This document shows positions 37,088 to 45,421 of a DNA stretch of 64,000 nt, one piece after another; the stretch's first letter is position 1, and each line of letters begins with the position of its first letter. A model generated the notes under the pieces. It saw only the letters and a program-made list of their open reading frames with translations, was not told the origin of the DNA and did no database searches. Made by a program: the position numbers and the translations under genes. Source of the stretch: Thermoclostridium caenicola (GTDB lineage Bacteria > Bacillota > Clostridia > DSM-8532); contig NZ_FQZP01000006.1 in the NCBI RefSeq assembly GCF_900142095.1, forward strand, positions 37,180 through 101,179. The letters run 5' to 3'.

Positions 37088-37948
37088 ATGCTGGGTAACC
37101 ATTTGCTCGGAATTTATGAAAAAGCGCTGAACCCGGAAGACAATTGGTACAGACGCCTGGAAAAAGTGAAGGAACTGGGATTTGACTTTATTGAGATATG
37201 CATCGACGAGAGCGACGATCGCCTTGCCAGGCTGGAATGGACGAAAGAAGAACGCGAGGAACTGAGGCGGGCATCCTATCAGACAGGCATTCCAATCCTT
37301 TCCATGTGCCTGAGCGGCCACAGGCGCTTCCCGTTTGGCAGCGCGGATCCGGTCAAGAGGAAGAAGGCCTATTGGATCATGGAAAAGGCTATCGATTTTG
37401 CAGTGGATCTGGGCATCCGAACCATCCAGCTCGCCGGATATGATGTCTATTACGAGGAATCCACCTTTGACAGCCGTCGCCTCTTTTTTGAGGGACTGAA
37501 ATGGGCAACGGCCCAGGCAGCCCGGAAAGGGGTCATGCTGGCCAATGAGATCATGGATACGGCATTTCTCAATTCCATCACCAAGCACCTTTTCTATGAG
37601 AAGCAGATTGCCAGCCCGTGGCTGAAGGTCTATCCCGATGTGGGAAATCTCAGTGCCTGGGGGAACGATGTGCCGGCCGAACTGAAGAAGGGCAGGGAGA
37701 GCATCGTGCAGGTCCATCTCAAGGATACACTTGCCGTTACGGAAAACTTTGGCGGGCAGTTCAAGAATGTGCCCTTCGGCAAGGGATGCGTGGACTTCCC
37801 GCTGTGCTTCTCCATCCTGGAGAAGATTGGGTATACCGGACCATACCTGATAGAGATGTGGTACCAGGAAGGCCAGGATGACATGGAGGTTGTTGGAAAC
37901 GCCAAGGCGTGGATAGAAAAACAGTTCGCAATTGCGATGGGAGGGTAA
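37088..37948 (+). CDS. ulaE: L-ribulose-5-phosphate/L-xylulose-5-phosphate 3-epimerase
   Basis: The 286-residue TIM barrel closely parallels E. coli UlaE and SgbU: GIYEKAL at the start, FIEICIDESDDRLARL, MCLSGHRRFP, IQLAGYDVYY and YPDVGNLSAWGND. Metal ligands Glu154, Asp184, His210 and Glu256 are all present. It interconverts L-xylulose 5-phosphate and L-ribulose 5-phosphate. ATG 37088 gives the family start MLGN.LLGIYEKAL; the longer frame from 37037 runs into the upstream hairpin. The LyxK-like kinase follows four bases later and would make its substrate. Confidence 0.93.
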   Translation: MLGNHLLGIYEKALNPEDNWYRRLEKVKELGFDFIEICIDESDDRLARLEWTKEEREELRRASYQTGIPILSMCLSGHRRFPFGSADPVKRKKAYWIMEKAIDFAVDLGIRTIQLAGYDVYYEESTFDSRRLFFEGLKWATAQAARKGVMLANEIMDTAFLNSITKHLFYEKQIASPWLKVYPDVGNLSAWGNDVPAELKKGRESIVQVHLKDTLAVTENFGGQFKNVPFGKGCVDFPLCFSILEKIGYTGPYLIEMWYQEGQDDMEVVGNAKAWIEKQFAIAMGG

Positions 37949-37952
37949 GGAT

Positions 37953-39494
37953 ATGCGGTATTATCTGGGATTGGACAACGGAGGGACCACCACCAAGGCG
38001 GCCCTGTATGACGAAAAGGGAAATGAGGTGGGCTTTGCCTCGGTTGAGACGCGGATGCTCACACCGAAGCCCGGCTTTACCGAACGGGACATGGATGAGA
38101 TGTGGGAAGCCAACTGCGCTGTGATCCGCGAGGTGCTGGAAAAGACCGGGATCGACGCTTCCCATGTGCGGGCGGTGGCCATCTGCGGCCACGGCAAGGG
38201 CTTGTACCTTTGGGGCAAGAACAACAGACCGGTGCGCAACGGCATCATCTCCACCGACAACCGGGCCTGGGAATACATGGTGAAATGGCGCGAGGACGGC
38301 ACCGAGAAAAAGGCCTTTGAGCTCACCTGCCAGCATGTCATGGCCTGCCAGCCCGTAGCCCTGCTGGCCTGGCTGAAGGACCATGAGCCCGAGATCATGG
38401 ACAATATCAAGTATATCTTTGAAGCGAAGGATTATGTGCGGTTCAGGCTCACGGGGGAAGCCTATGCGGAAATGACCGACTTTTCCGGAACCAACCTGGT
38501 GAACCTGCATACCCGGCAGTATGATCCGCGCATCCTGGAACTTTTCGGATTGTCCGAACTGATGGATGCCCTGCCCCCGCTGCGGCTGTCCACCGATATC
38601 TGCGGCACGGTCTGCGCGGAAGCGGCCATGAAGACCGGCCTCAGGGAAGGGACACCCGTGGCCGGCGGCATGTTTGACATCGACGCCTGCGCCCTGGCAG
38701 CCCATGTGGCCGATGAGGACCATGTCTGCATGATCGCCGGAACCTGGAGCATCAATGAGTTCATCCGCAAGACGCCGGTCCTGGACGGAACGGTCATGAT
38801 GAACTCCCTGTTCTGCATACCCGAATACTACCTGATCGAAGAATGCAGCCCCACCAGTGCGGGCAATAACGAATGGTTCGTCCAAACGCTGATGCCCGAG
38901 TTTATCCGGGAGGAGAAGCGGGCCGGCAGGTCACCCTGGCAGGAGATCGACAAGATGGTGGAATCCATTGCGCCTTCCGAATTCTGCCCTATCTTCCTGC
39001 CGTTCCTCATGGCCAGCAATGTCCATCCCAACGCCAAGGGAAGCTTTGTGGGCATGAGCAGCTACCATACCCGTGCACACCTTTTGCGCAGTGTCTTTGA
39101 GGGAATTGCCTTCTCCCACCGCTACCATTACGAGAAGCTGAGAAAGTGCATGGAACGCGATCCCAAGAGCATACGGCTGGCGGGCGGGGCGGCCCGGTCA
39201 AAGGTCTGGACCCAGATCTTCGCCGATGTGATGAAATGCCCCGTGGAAACGGTGGCCGTTCGGGAAACCGGCGCATTGGGCAGCGCCATAGCCGCAGCGG
39301 TGGCCGTTGGGGATTACGCCAACATCAATGAAGCGCTGGATGCCATGAGCAGGCTGGCTCCCGCTGTTATGCCGAATCCGGACAACTTCGAGGTTTATGA
39401 TAAGAAATATGAACTGTACTGCAAGACCATTGATGCCCTCGATTCCGTGTGGGACAGCTACCAGGCGCTGATTGACAGGGCATCAAAGGGATGA
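37953..39494 (+). CDS. lyxK: FGGY-family carbohydrate kinase 3 (L-xylulose kinase-like)
   Basis: The 513-residue kinase resembles E. coli L-xylulose kinase LyxK along its length: YYLGLDNGGTTTKAALYD, TPKPGFTERDMDEMW, GHGKGLYLW, STDNRAWE, the catalytic Asp in that run, GLREGTPVAGGMFD, and SPTSAGNNEWF. L-xylulose kinase makes L-xylulose 5-phosphate, the substrate of the UlaE-type epimerase encoded four bases upstream. ATG 37953 follows GGGAGGGTAAGGAT. This pair is the firmest indication of a ketopentose branch. Assignment to L-xylulose rests on family resemblance and context. Confidence 0.86.
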   Translation: MRYYLGLDNGGTTTKAALYDEKGNEVGFASVETRMLTPKPGFTERDMDEMWEANCAVIREVLEKTGIDASHVRAVAICGHGKGLYLWGKNNRPVRNGIISTDNRAWEYMVKWREDGTEKKAFELTCQHVMACQPVALLAWLKDHEPEIMDNIKYIFEAKDYVRFRLTGEAYAEMTDFSGTNLVNLHTRQYDPRILELFGLSELMDALPPLRLSTDICGTVCAEAAMKTGLREGTPVAGGMFDIDACALAAHVADEDHVCMIAGTWSINEFIRKTPVLDGTVMMNSLFCIPEYYLIEECSPTSAGNNEWFVQTLMPEFIREEKRAGRSPWQEIDKMVESIAPSEFCPIFLPFLMASNVHPNAKGSFVGMSSYHTRAHLLRSVFEGIAFSHRYHYEKLRKCMERDPKSIRLAGGAARSKVWTQIFADVMKCPVETVAVRETGALGSAIAAAVAVGDYANINEALDAMSRLAPAVMPNPDNFEVYDKKYELYCKTIDALDSVWDSYQALIDRASKG

Positions 39495-39565
39495 CCAAAG
39501 GCGGAATTCGAGATATAATAATGATCATGCAAAAAATCAGACAACAACGGAAAAAGGATTGGCCT

Positions 39566-40237
39566 ATGAACTTCATATTCGACATGGACGGTGTTCTTAT
39601 CAACAGCGAACCGCTGCATGCCCGGTCAAGGCTGGAAGTGCTTGCATCCTTCGGGATCGTTCCGGATATGGATATGTCCTCGGTGATCGGTTCCAGCACC
39701 CTGGCCTTCTGGGAGAAAATGGTGCAAAAATATGGCCTTAAGGAGACCGCGGCGGATCTGGAACGGACCCAGATGCGTCTTCTCATCGATACGATGATCA
39801 AGGAAAAATGCCCGCCGCCTCCCGGCCTTTTTGAACTGTTGGACGCGCTGGAAGGGATGGGTATCGGCCTGGCGGTCGGTTCTTCCTCCAGGAGGATGCT
39901 GGTGGAAGCGGTGCTGGATTATCTGGGTATCGCGTCGCGTTTCAAAGCGGTCGTGACGGGGGATGACGTGGAAAACCTCAAACCGGCCCCGGACATTTAT
40001 CTTCTGGCCATGGAGAGGCTTGGCGCGGAAAAACACCAGGCTGTGGCCATAGAGGATTCGCGCCTGGGCATCCAGGCGGCTTTGACGGCGGGCATACCCT
40101 GCATCGCTTACAGGAATCCCACATCACCCAACCAGGACCTGAGTGCGGCCACCTATCAGGTGGATGCGCTGCTTAAGGTGCTCGACCTGCGCAAGGGGGA
40201 CAGGTGGCTTTGGGAGATCGGGGATAACAACCCATAA
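39566..40237 (+). CDS. HAD-superfamily sugar phosphatase or phosphomutase (PGMB-like)
   Basis: A 223-residue HAD protein with nucleophile Asp in FDMDGVLINSEP, Thr/Ser in VGSSSR, Lys in NLKPAPDIY and the acidic pair in IEDSRLGI. The cap is of the C1 type found in beta-phosphoglucomutase and sugar phosphatases. It may dephosphorylate a toxic or dead-end sugar phosphate in the pathway (inference). ATG 39566 puts the HAD motif three residues from the start and has AAGGA upstream; an in-frame ATG at 39491 overlaps the LyxK stop. It is the last gene before the island terminator. Confidence 0.88.
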   Translation: MNFIFDMDGVLINSEPLHARSRLEVLASFGIVPDMDMSSVIGSSTLAFWEKMVQKYGLKETAADLERTQMRLLIDTMIKEKCPPPPGLFELLDALEGMGIGLAVGSSSRRMLVEAVLDYLGIASRFKAVVTGDDVENLKPAPDIYLLAMERLGAEKHQAVAIEDSRLGIQAALTAGIPCIAYRNPTSPNQDLSAATYQVDALLKVLDLRKGDRWLWEIGDNNP

Positions 40238-40272
40238 CCCCGGCCGGGTTCCAAAGGGTTTTCAGATAAACA

Positions 40273-40318
40273 GGGAGCTGCCTCAGACTATGTGTTGAGA
40301 CAGCCCCTTTTATTTTTG
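40273..40318 (+). terminator. Terminator of the carbohydrate operon
   Basis: An imperfect stem (40273-40285 with 40296-40307, two mismatches) is followed by TTTTATTTTT. It ends the operon that begins with the sugar-binding protein. The reverse strand also bears the end of a decayed gene here. Confidence 0.8.
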
Positions 40319-40555
40319 CCTATAAATTTTTTCAGGCTTTGCGGCGCCGCATGCATCCACCTCACGGCCGTCCACCACGGTGTTTCGGACCATAGAGACG
40401 TTTGCATGGAAGTTGTACCATTTGCCGTTGAGCGGATGTCACTTTCCGACTACCATCAGACCGTCCTCGGAAAAATAATAGGTCCTGGTGATGCCGTATT
40501 CGGTAACATTTGCGCCCATACCGGGATCAGCCGTTGATCCCAGGGTCGGTTGCAT
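40310..40555 (-). pseudogene. Remnant of a cell-wall-binding repeat protein
   Basis: On the minus strand a frame runs from about 40555 to a TAA at 40310 and reads as typical cell-wall/choline-binding-type repeats: TRTYYFSEDGLMVVGK, then a TGA stop codon, then HPLNGKWYNFHANVSMV. Tyr/Phe/Trp spacing around YYF..DG and NGKWYNF matches these repeats. No signal peptide, catalytic domain or ribosome binding site remains. It appears to be the 3' end of a deleted secreted protein gene, further broken by an in-frame stop. Confidence 0.55.
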
Positions 40556-40825
40556 TTGATCGGGGATAAATTTATTACTAATTATAATCAAAAATTCGAC
40601 TTAAAAAGCCGGATGGCGAAATTAACCCTTATAATGGCGAAAATGGGTGTTAACTACCTATATATTAGATATATAGAAAAATTTAGGTTTGTGCGTCGGC
40701 CTGCCTCATGCGTGTCCGCCGTATTTTGCCGATCCGTGCCGTGGATGCGCATAAATACCAACATAAGACCAACAGGTTGTGCGCAAGCTAAGTCCAATCA
40801 AGAAATGACAGCAAAGGAGCATGGT

Positions 40826-41197
40826 ATGTTCAGGTACAGAAGCAAGGTTGTTTTCTTCTCGGCCCTCCTGGGCACCATATACACCCTCTATCTGGTGTTC
40901 TACTTTTCAGGAGCGGTTTCCGGAAGCCAGGGCGCAGAACAAATTGGCGCGGCCATCGCCACAGCCCTTGTAACCCCCCATATGGTTCTGGTGGGGCTGG
41001 CCGCCATTTTCAACTGGGTTGGGTTTTTCAACAACAAGGTATGGGGGGCACTGACGGCAGGCATATTGTACGCCGTGGCCGGCCTGATCTTCCTGGCTTA
41101 TTTCATATTCGTCCTTCCCATGATCATTTTGAGCTTCATCGGTGTATCCATCCTGTCCAGGATAAACGACCGGGAAACACCCGGACAGACAGTCTGA
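40826..41197 (+). CDS. Small integral membrane protein, unknown function
   Basis: The 123-residue product has four hydrophobic segments (about 8-27, 38-62, 68-88 and 92-112) with few charges until the polar tail SRINDRETPGQTV. I do not recognise a family. AAAGGAGC lies five bases before ATG 40826. The longer frame from 40550 is not supported. It appears monocistronic with its own terminator. TATAAT near 40634 could be a -10, but the -35 is poor. Confidence 0.7.
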   Translation: MFRYRSKVVFFSALLGTIYTLYLVFYFSGAVSGSQGAEQIGAAIATALVTPHMVLVGLAAIFNWVGFFNNKVWGALTAGILYAVAGLIFLAYFIFVLPMIILSFIGVSILSRINDRETPGQTV

Positions 41198-41231
41198 GAA
41201 CCTGAAAGAATGGGTATCAGGTATTCAACAT

Positions 41232-41259
41232 CAGGCCTCCGTCTATGGAGGCCTGTTTG
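41232..41259 (+). terminator. Intrinsic terminator
   Basis: A nine-pair stem (CAGGCCTCC with its complement, loop GTCTAT) followed by TTTG, 35 bases past the small membrane protein gene. Confidence 0.75.
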
Positions 41260-41576
41260 TTCATCTTCTAATCTGACAAATCGTTTTCCCAAGAAAAGAA
41301 AAAGATTACCCAAATCCTTCTCAATGCCATGGCTGAAATTTCAAAATACAGGCACGTTGAAAAATCATGTGGAATTGCCTTTTTCAGCGATGGCAGCGGC
41401 GGTGGATGATGGCATCATACCGGCGTTTGCGAACGAGAAAACTATTACTGCGCAGTATGTGTTTAAGCTTAAATACAATCAGCGCTGGATAAAACAGGAT
41501 TTTTAATCAGACATCTGCTGGATACGAATGTATATATAGAAAGATATACCATATACGGCAGAAAGGAGTTTTAACG
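41260..41576 (+). other. Upstream region of the SLH/M13 gene
   Basis: No convincing gene. A frame of 98 codons from 41210 has no ribosome binding site, overlaps the terminator and is not coding-like. GTATAT and ATATAC flank AAAG near 41530-41549, an AT-rich inverted repeat just before the ribosome binding site AGAAAGGAG of the next gene. Confidence 0.35.
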
Positions 41577-43997
41577 ATGAACAAGATCAGAGCCAGGATG
41601 TTGGGTATCCTGTTGTGCGTGGCATTGCTGTTCAGCATCGTGCCGGCACAGGCGGCTTCCAAGGCGGAAGAGTTTGTCACCAGGGAGGAAGCGGTGGTCA
41701 GCCTGCTGAACACCATCGGCCTGGCTGCGCTCAATGACGCCCCAAGCGATTTGAGCGTCTTTTCCGATGCGGATCAGATAAATTCCGAAAATGCGGACAA
41801 AATCGCCATAGCGATTACCAACGGCTTGTTGCCGGTTGAACCGGGTGAAGCGCTGGAACTTGGCGTACACATCACTCGCCTGGAATTTGCGCTGATTGTC
41901 GGCAATTCCATGAGAGAGCTGCCTGCCATCAGGTCACCCCTTGCATTTGAGGATGTTCCCGCCGAGGTTGCCGGAAAGATTGACCGTATCACATCTGCCG
42001 GCCTCATGAGCGGTTACGGCAATGGCTGTTTTGGTTCGGACGATTACCTCACAAAGGGACAGCTGGAAGTGGTTCTCAACAAGATCAGGGCCTTATCCTC
42101 AATCAGACCCCAGGATGATTTCTTCTATGCCATAAACCACCAGTGGCTTTCCACCACAAAGCTCCCCGCAGGTTATCCCGGGATGACCACTTTTGACGAG
42201 GTGGACAGAAGGAATACCGATAAACTGAAGGCCATCGTCAAGGATCTTGTGGAGAATCGGGATACCTACCAGGAAGGGACCATTGAACAGAAGATTGCGG
42301 ACTTCTACCTGACCATTCTGGATATGGAAAACCGCAACAAGGAAGGTATAAAGCCTATCCAGAAGTACCTGGATTTGATCGATGGGGTGTCTTCAGCGCA
42401 GGAGCTCCTGGATGCCATGGTACAGCTTGAGGCGGAGACCGGTATGAGGCCTTTGGTGAGCTTTGCGCCGGATGCCGACCTGAATGACAGCAACCGCCAC
42501 AGCCTTTACGCTGCCGGGCTGTCAACCGGTTTGCCTGCCGACTATATCCTTATGGGGAATCCTCAGATCGACGCCCTTTATACCGGGGTGATCACCCAAT
42601 TATTTTCGCTTTCCGGTATACCGGAGGCAGAAGCCGCAGAAAAGGCCCATAGCCTGTATGCGTTTGAAAAGGTTATTGCCCAGAACACCATGAAGAACGA
42701 GGAAGCCAGCAAGGTGGAGAACATCTATAACCCGGTATCCAGGGCTGAGCTGGTCGGGATGTTCCCATCGGTGGATCTCGATAAATATTTAAGCGACCTG
42801 GGATTTGGTTCGGTGGACACCATCATCCTGTCCGATGTAAACCTGATGAAGAAGACCGGGGAACTCCTTTCAGACGATAATCTTGATGTGCTGAAAACCT
42901 ATTGCCGCTTCCGGATCCTCGCCAGTACGGCATCGCTGTTGTCAAAGGATTTCAGGGATGTGACAATGAACTTCCAGAAAGCCTTCTATGGCATCAGCTC
43001 CACCATGGATGAAGAGGAAATCGCATTCAATTTACTGAATTCGGTAATGAGCGATTACCTGGGCAGGATCTATGTGGAGCGGTATTTCTCCGCCAAAGCC
43101 AAAGCGGATGTGGAAAGTATCGTTTCCGACATCATTGCAGCATTTGAGGACCGTATTGAAGCTCTCGACTGGATGGGCCAGGAAACCAAGGAGAAGGCTA
43201 TTACCAAACTGAAGACCATCAAGGTCAAGATCGGTTATCCGGACAAATGGAAAGACCCGCTTAAGGATATCAGCATCAAGACCTATGCGGATGGCGGCTC
43301 CCTTTTGGGGAACATATTTGCCATAAACTCGGCCCAGGTGAAGGAGAACAAGTCCCTTCTCTCAAAGCCCGTGGACAGGTCGGCCTGGTATATGCCGCCC
43401 CATATGGTCAACGCCTATTATAACCCGACAAACAATGAAATCGTATTCCCTGCCGGAATCCTCCAGCCGCCTTACTATGATGTTAACGCAAGCCGTGAAC
43501 AGAACCTGGGCGGCATCGGAACCGTCATCGCCCATGAGATCACCCATGCCTTTGACAATAACGGGGCCCAGTTTGATGAGAACGGCAATATGAACAACTG
43601 GTGGACTGAACAGGACTATACCGTGTTCCGTCAGAAGTGCCAGGCCGTGATTGACCTGTATGACGGTTTGGTGATCGCGCCCGGCGCGGTGGTCAACGGC
43701 AACCTGACTGTATCCGAGAACGTGGCTGACATCGGCGCCATGGCCTGCATCCTGGACATCGCCGCCGATATTCCGGATGTGGATTATAAGGCGCTGTTCG
43801 AAAGCTATGCGGCCATCTGGCGCTTTACGGGAACCGAACAGATATACCAGATGCTGGCCACCCAGGATGTCCATGCCCCCAACAAGTACAGGGTCAACAG
43901 GGTGCTCCAGAACTTCGAGGAGTTCTATAAGACATATGATATCCAGCCCGGGGATGCCATGTACCTGGCTCCCGAGGAACGCGTGACCGTCTGGTAA
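41577..43997 (+). CDS. Secreted M13-family (neprilysin-like) metallopeptidase with N-terminal SLH-like repeats
   Basis: An 806-residue protein: signal peptide to about residue 27 (VALLFSIVPAQAAS), two S-layer-homology-like repeats at about 30-175 (FVTREEAVVSLL, then FSDADQ.N, ITRLEFALIVGNSM, FEDVPAE, GLMSGYGNGCFGSDDYL), then a complete M13 peptidase. Zinc ligands are His653 and His657 in VIAHEITHAFD, with general base Glu654. The family motifs GAQFDENGN and ENVADIGA (third ligand Glu) follow. M13 enzymes cut small peptides. The SLH region should tether it to the cell surface, where it could process peptides for uptake. M13 proteins usually lack SLH modules, so the fusion is notable. AGAAAGGAG precedes the ATG. 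Confidence 0.93.
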   Translation: MNKIRARMLGILLCVALLFSIVPAQAASKAEEFVTREEAVVSLLNTIGLAALNDAPSDLSVFSDADQINSENADKIAIAITNGLLPVEPGEALELGVHITRLEFALIVGNSMRELPAIRSPLAFEDVPAEVAGKIDRITSAGLMSGYGNGCFGSDDYLTKGQLEVVLNKIRALSSIRPQDDFFYAINHQWLSTTKLPAGYPGMTTFDEVDRRNTDKLKAIVKDLVENRDTYQEGTIEQKIADFYLTILDMENRNKEGIKPIQKYLDLIDGVSSAQELLDAMVQLEAETGMRPLVSFAPDADLNDSNRHSLYAAGLSTGLPADYILMGNPQIDALYTGVITQLFSLSGIPEAEAAEKAHSLYAFEKVIAQNTMKNEEASKVENIYNPVSRAELVGMFPSVDLDKYLSDLGFGSVDTIILSDVNLMKKTGELLSDDNLDVLKTYCRFRILASTASLLSKDFRDVTMNFQKAFYGISSTMDEEEIAFNLLNSVMSDYLGRIYVERYFSAKAKADVESIVSDIIAAFEDRIEALDWMGQETKEKAITKLKTIKVKIGYPDKWKDPLKDISIKTYADGGSLLGNIFAINSAQVKENKSLLSKPVDRSAWYMPPHMVNAYYNPTNNEIVFPAGILQPPYYDVNASREQNLGGIGTVIAHEITHAFDNNGAQFDENGNMNNWWTEQDYTVFRQKCQAVIDLYDGLVIAPGAVVNGNLTVSENVADIGAMACILDIAADIPDVDYKALFESYAAIWRFTGTEQIYQMLATQDVHAPNKYRVNRVLQNFEEFYKTYDIQPGDAMYLAPEERVTVW

Positions 43998-44024
43998 CCG
44001 GCCAAGCGCTATAAGAGTCAGTCA

Positions 44025-44067
44025 AACCTCCTGCCGATGCCTGTTGCGGGTAAGGCAGGAGGTTTTT
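44025..44067 (+). terminator. Terminator of the M13 peptidase gene
   Basis: An 11-pair stem (AACCTCCTGCC, 44025-44035, with 44054-44064) and a T run to 44067. Confidence 0.85.
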
Positions 44068-44207
44068 ACATGCTTTCAGCGCTCAATGATTCGGACCAAT
44101 GCATTCACACGCCATGGCCTGCTTTCAGTTCATGATCATAGTCATCATGGCATCTGCTATAGTAAATATGGTTGGCGCATCTTTCATGGAGAACAAGGAA
44201 TAAGCCG

Positions 44208-44348
44208 ATGGATATCATCGAATATGAAAACGGATTGCCCAAGGGTTATCTGGCAAGGAGAAGAAAAGCCGATCGGATATACATCATGTCCGTTTATCTT
44301 TATGGTATTATGAGCTTTTTACTGGAGTATGGTATTGCACATCGCTGA
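44208..44348 (+). CDS. Possible 46-residue small protein
   Basis: A short frame (MDIIEYENGLPKGYLARRRK...) with an AAGGAA seven bases before the ATG, a basic middle and a hydrophobic second half (IYIMSVYLYGIMSFLLEYG) that could be one membrane segment. No homologue is recognised and no terminator follows. It is reported because the surrounding 592 bases otherwise lack a gene. Confidence 0.3.
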   Translation: MDIIEYENGLPKGYLARRRKADRIYIMSVYLYGIMSFLLEYGIAHR

Positions 44349-44406
44349 TAACCATTAATTGCGGGATGCGTTTACCTGGCGACCAGGTCATGACTGTACC
44401 CGGCTA

Positions 44407-44415
44407 TGGTATAAT
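44407..44415 (+). promoter_or_regulatory. Extended -10 promoter upstream of the flavodoxin-like gene
   Basis: TGGTATAAT is a perfect extended -10 element. A -35 is not obvious. The start of transcription near 44422 would leave a 165-base leader with no recognised RNA structure. Confidence 0.5.
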
Positions 44416-44589
44416 TTTCTTGATGCGGACCGCCTGCTTTCGGTTACTCACCGGCCCCGCTTTTGTATCGCACCGGCAATATTGCCGCAATTGGGGTTAG
44501 AGGGCATGGCGACGGGCGGGCCTGTCCGATGCATATTTCCCTGGATGGAACGTTATAAGTTACAGGATACAGGAAAGGAGCTGGCTTTT

Positions 44590-45210
44590 ATGAAGGTTAT
44601 TCTGGTGAACGGAAGTCCGCGGGCCAAGGGCTGCACTTACACGGCTTTGACCGAGGTGGAAAAGGCACTTCGGCAAAACGGTATTGACACGGAGATCTTT
44701 CAGGTGGGCGCAAAGCCCGTTATGGGCTGCATCGCCTGCGGCAAATGTTTCGCGACCGGCAAATGCTTTATGGATGACGTGGTGAATGCGTTTTTGGACA
44801 AGGTGCCGGAAGCCGATGGCTTCGTGTTTGGCTCACCGGTCCATTACGCTGCCGCCTCAGGCGCACTGACCTCTTTCATGGACAGGGTTTTCTATGGCAA
44901 AGGAAAGTTGTTTAAAGGAAAGCCTGCGGCCGCCATTGTGAGCTGCCGTCGCGGCGGGGCTTCGGCTGCTTTCGACCAGATCAACAAGTACTTTACCATC
45001 AACCAGATGCCCATTGTTTCCTCCCAATACTGGAACCAGGTCCATGGGAATACGCCGGAGGAAGTCATGAAGGACGAGGAAGGCATGCAGACCATGCGGA
45101 CCCTGGGCAACAACATGGCCTGGCTGCTGAAGTGTATCGAGGCGGGCCGGGAGAAGGGAATCACCATACCTGAAGGGGAAAAGCCCATCAGGACCAATTT
45201 CATCCGGTAA
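44590..45210 (+). CDS. Flavodoxin-fold NAD(P)H-dependent FMN reductase, iron-sulfur flavoprotein type
   Basis: The 206-residue protein begins with MKVILVNGSPRAKGCT, the FMN phosphate loop of the flavodoxin-like NADPH-dependent FMN reductase family. The cysteine cluster GCIACGKCFATGKC resembles that of archaeal and clostridial iron-sulfur flavoproteins. FGSPVHYAAASGALTSFMDR forms the second flavin loop. It probably reduces oxygen, quinones or other small acceptors. AAAGGAG is nine bases before ATG 44590. It stands alone between the M13 and xylanase genes. Confidence 0.88.
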   Translation: MKVILVNGSPRAKGCTYTALTEVEKALRQNGIDTEIFQVGAKPVMGCIACGKCFATGKCFMDDVVNAFLDKVPEADGFVFGSPVHYAAASGALTSFMDRVFYGKGKLFKGKPAAAIVSCRRGGASAAFDQINKYFTINQMPIVSSQYWNQVHGNTPEEVMKDEEGMQTMRTLGNNMAWLLKCIEAGREKGITIPEGEKPIRTNFIR

Positions 45211-45224
45211 GGATGTAATCCTGG

Positions 45225-45302
45225 ATGTCATTGCGAGCGGAACGAAGTGGAGCGCGGCAATCCCGCTATACCCGCAAGACATGCCCGGAGTGTCATTGCG
45301 AG
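45225..45302. repeat. Dispersed intergenic repeat of the 'TGTCATTGCGAG' type
   Basis: TGTCATTGCGAGCGGAACGAAG with GGAGCGCGGCAATCCC (45225-45273) matches a short repeat pattern that I know from intergenic regions of many unrelated bacterial genomes. A second truncated copy starts TGTCATTGCGAG at 45291. It lies between convergent genes (flavodoxin-like and xylanase), the usual setting. Confidence 0.7.
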
Positions 45303-45370
45303 CCGCAGCCATGCTCAGGCTGATGGTCACAATGCACCAATCCGTGCCCAGAAAGCAAAAATCAGGAGAT

Positions 45371-45404
45371 AAAAATACTCCCCCTGACAAAATGCCAGAG
45401 GGAG
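45371..45404 (-). terminator. Terminator of the xylanase gene
   Basis: On the minus strand a stem of about ten pairs (45394-45404 with 45379-45388, one G-U) is followed by TATTTTTA. It lies about 18 bases past the xylanase stop. Confidence 0.75.
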
Positions 45405-45421
45405 CATGAAACGCAAAGCGG

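Noticed and set aside
41210..41506. A 98-codon frame after the small membrane protein gene
   Set aside because: It begins inside a terminator, has no ribosome binding site and its composition is not protein-like.
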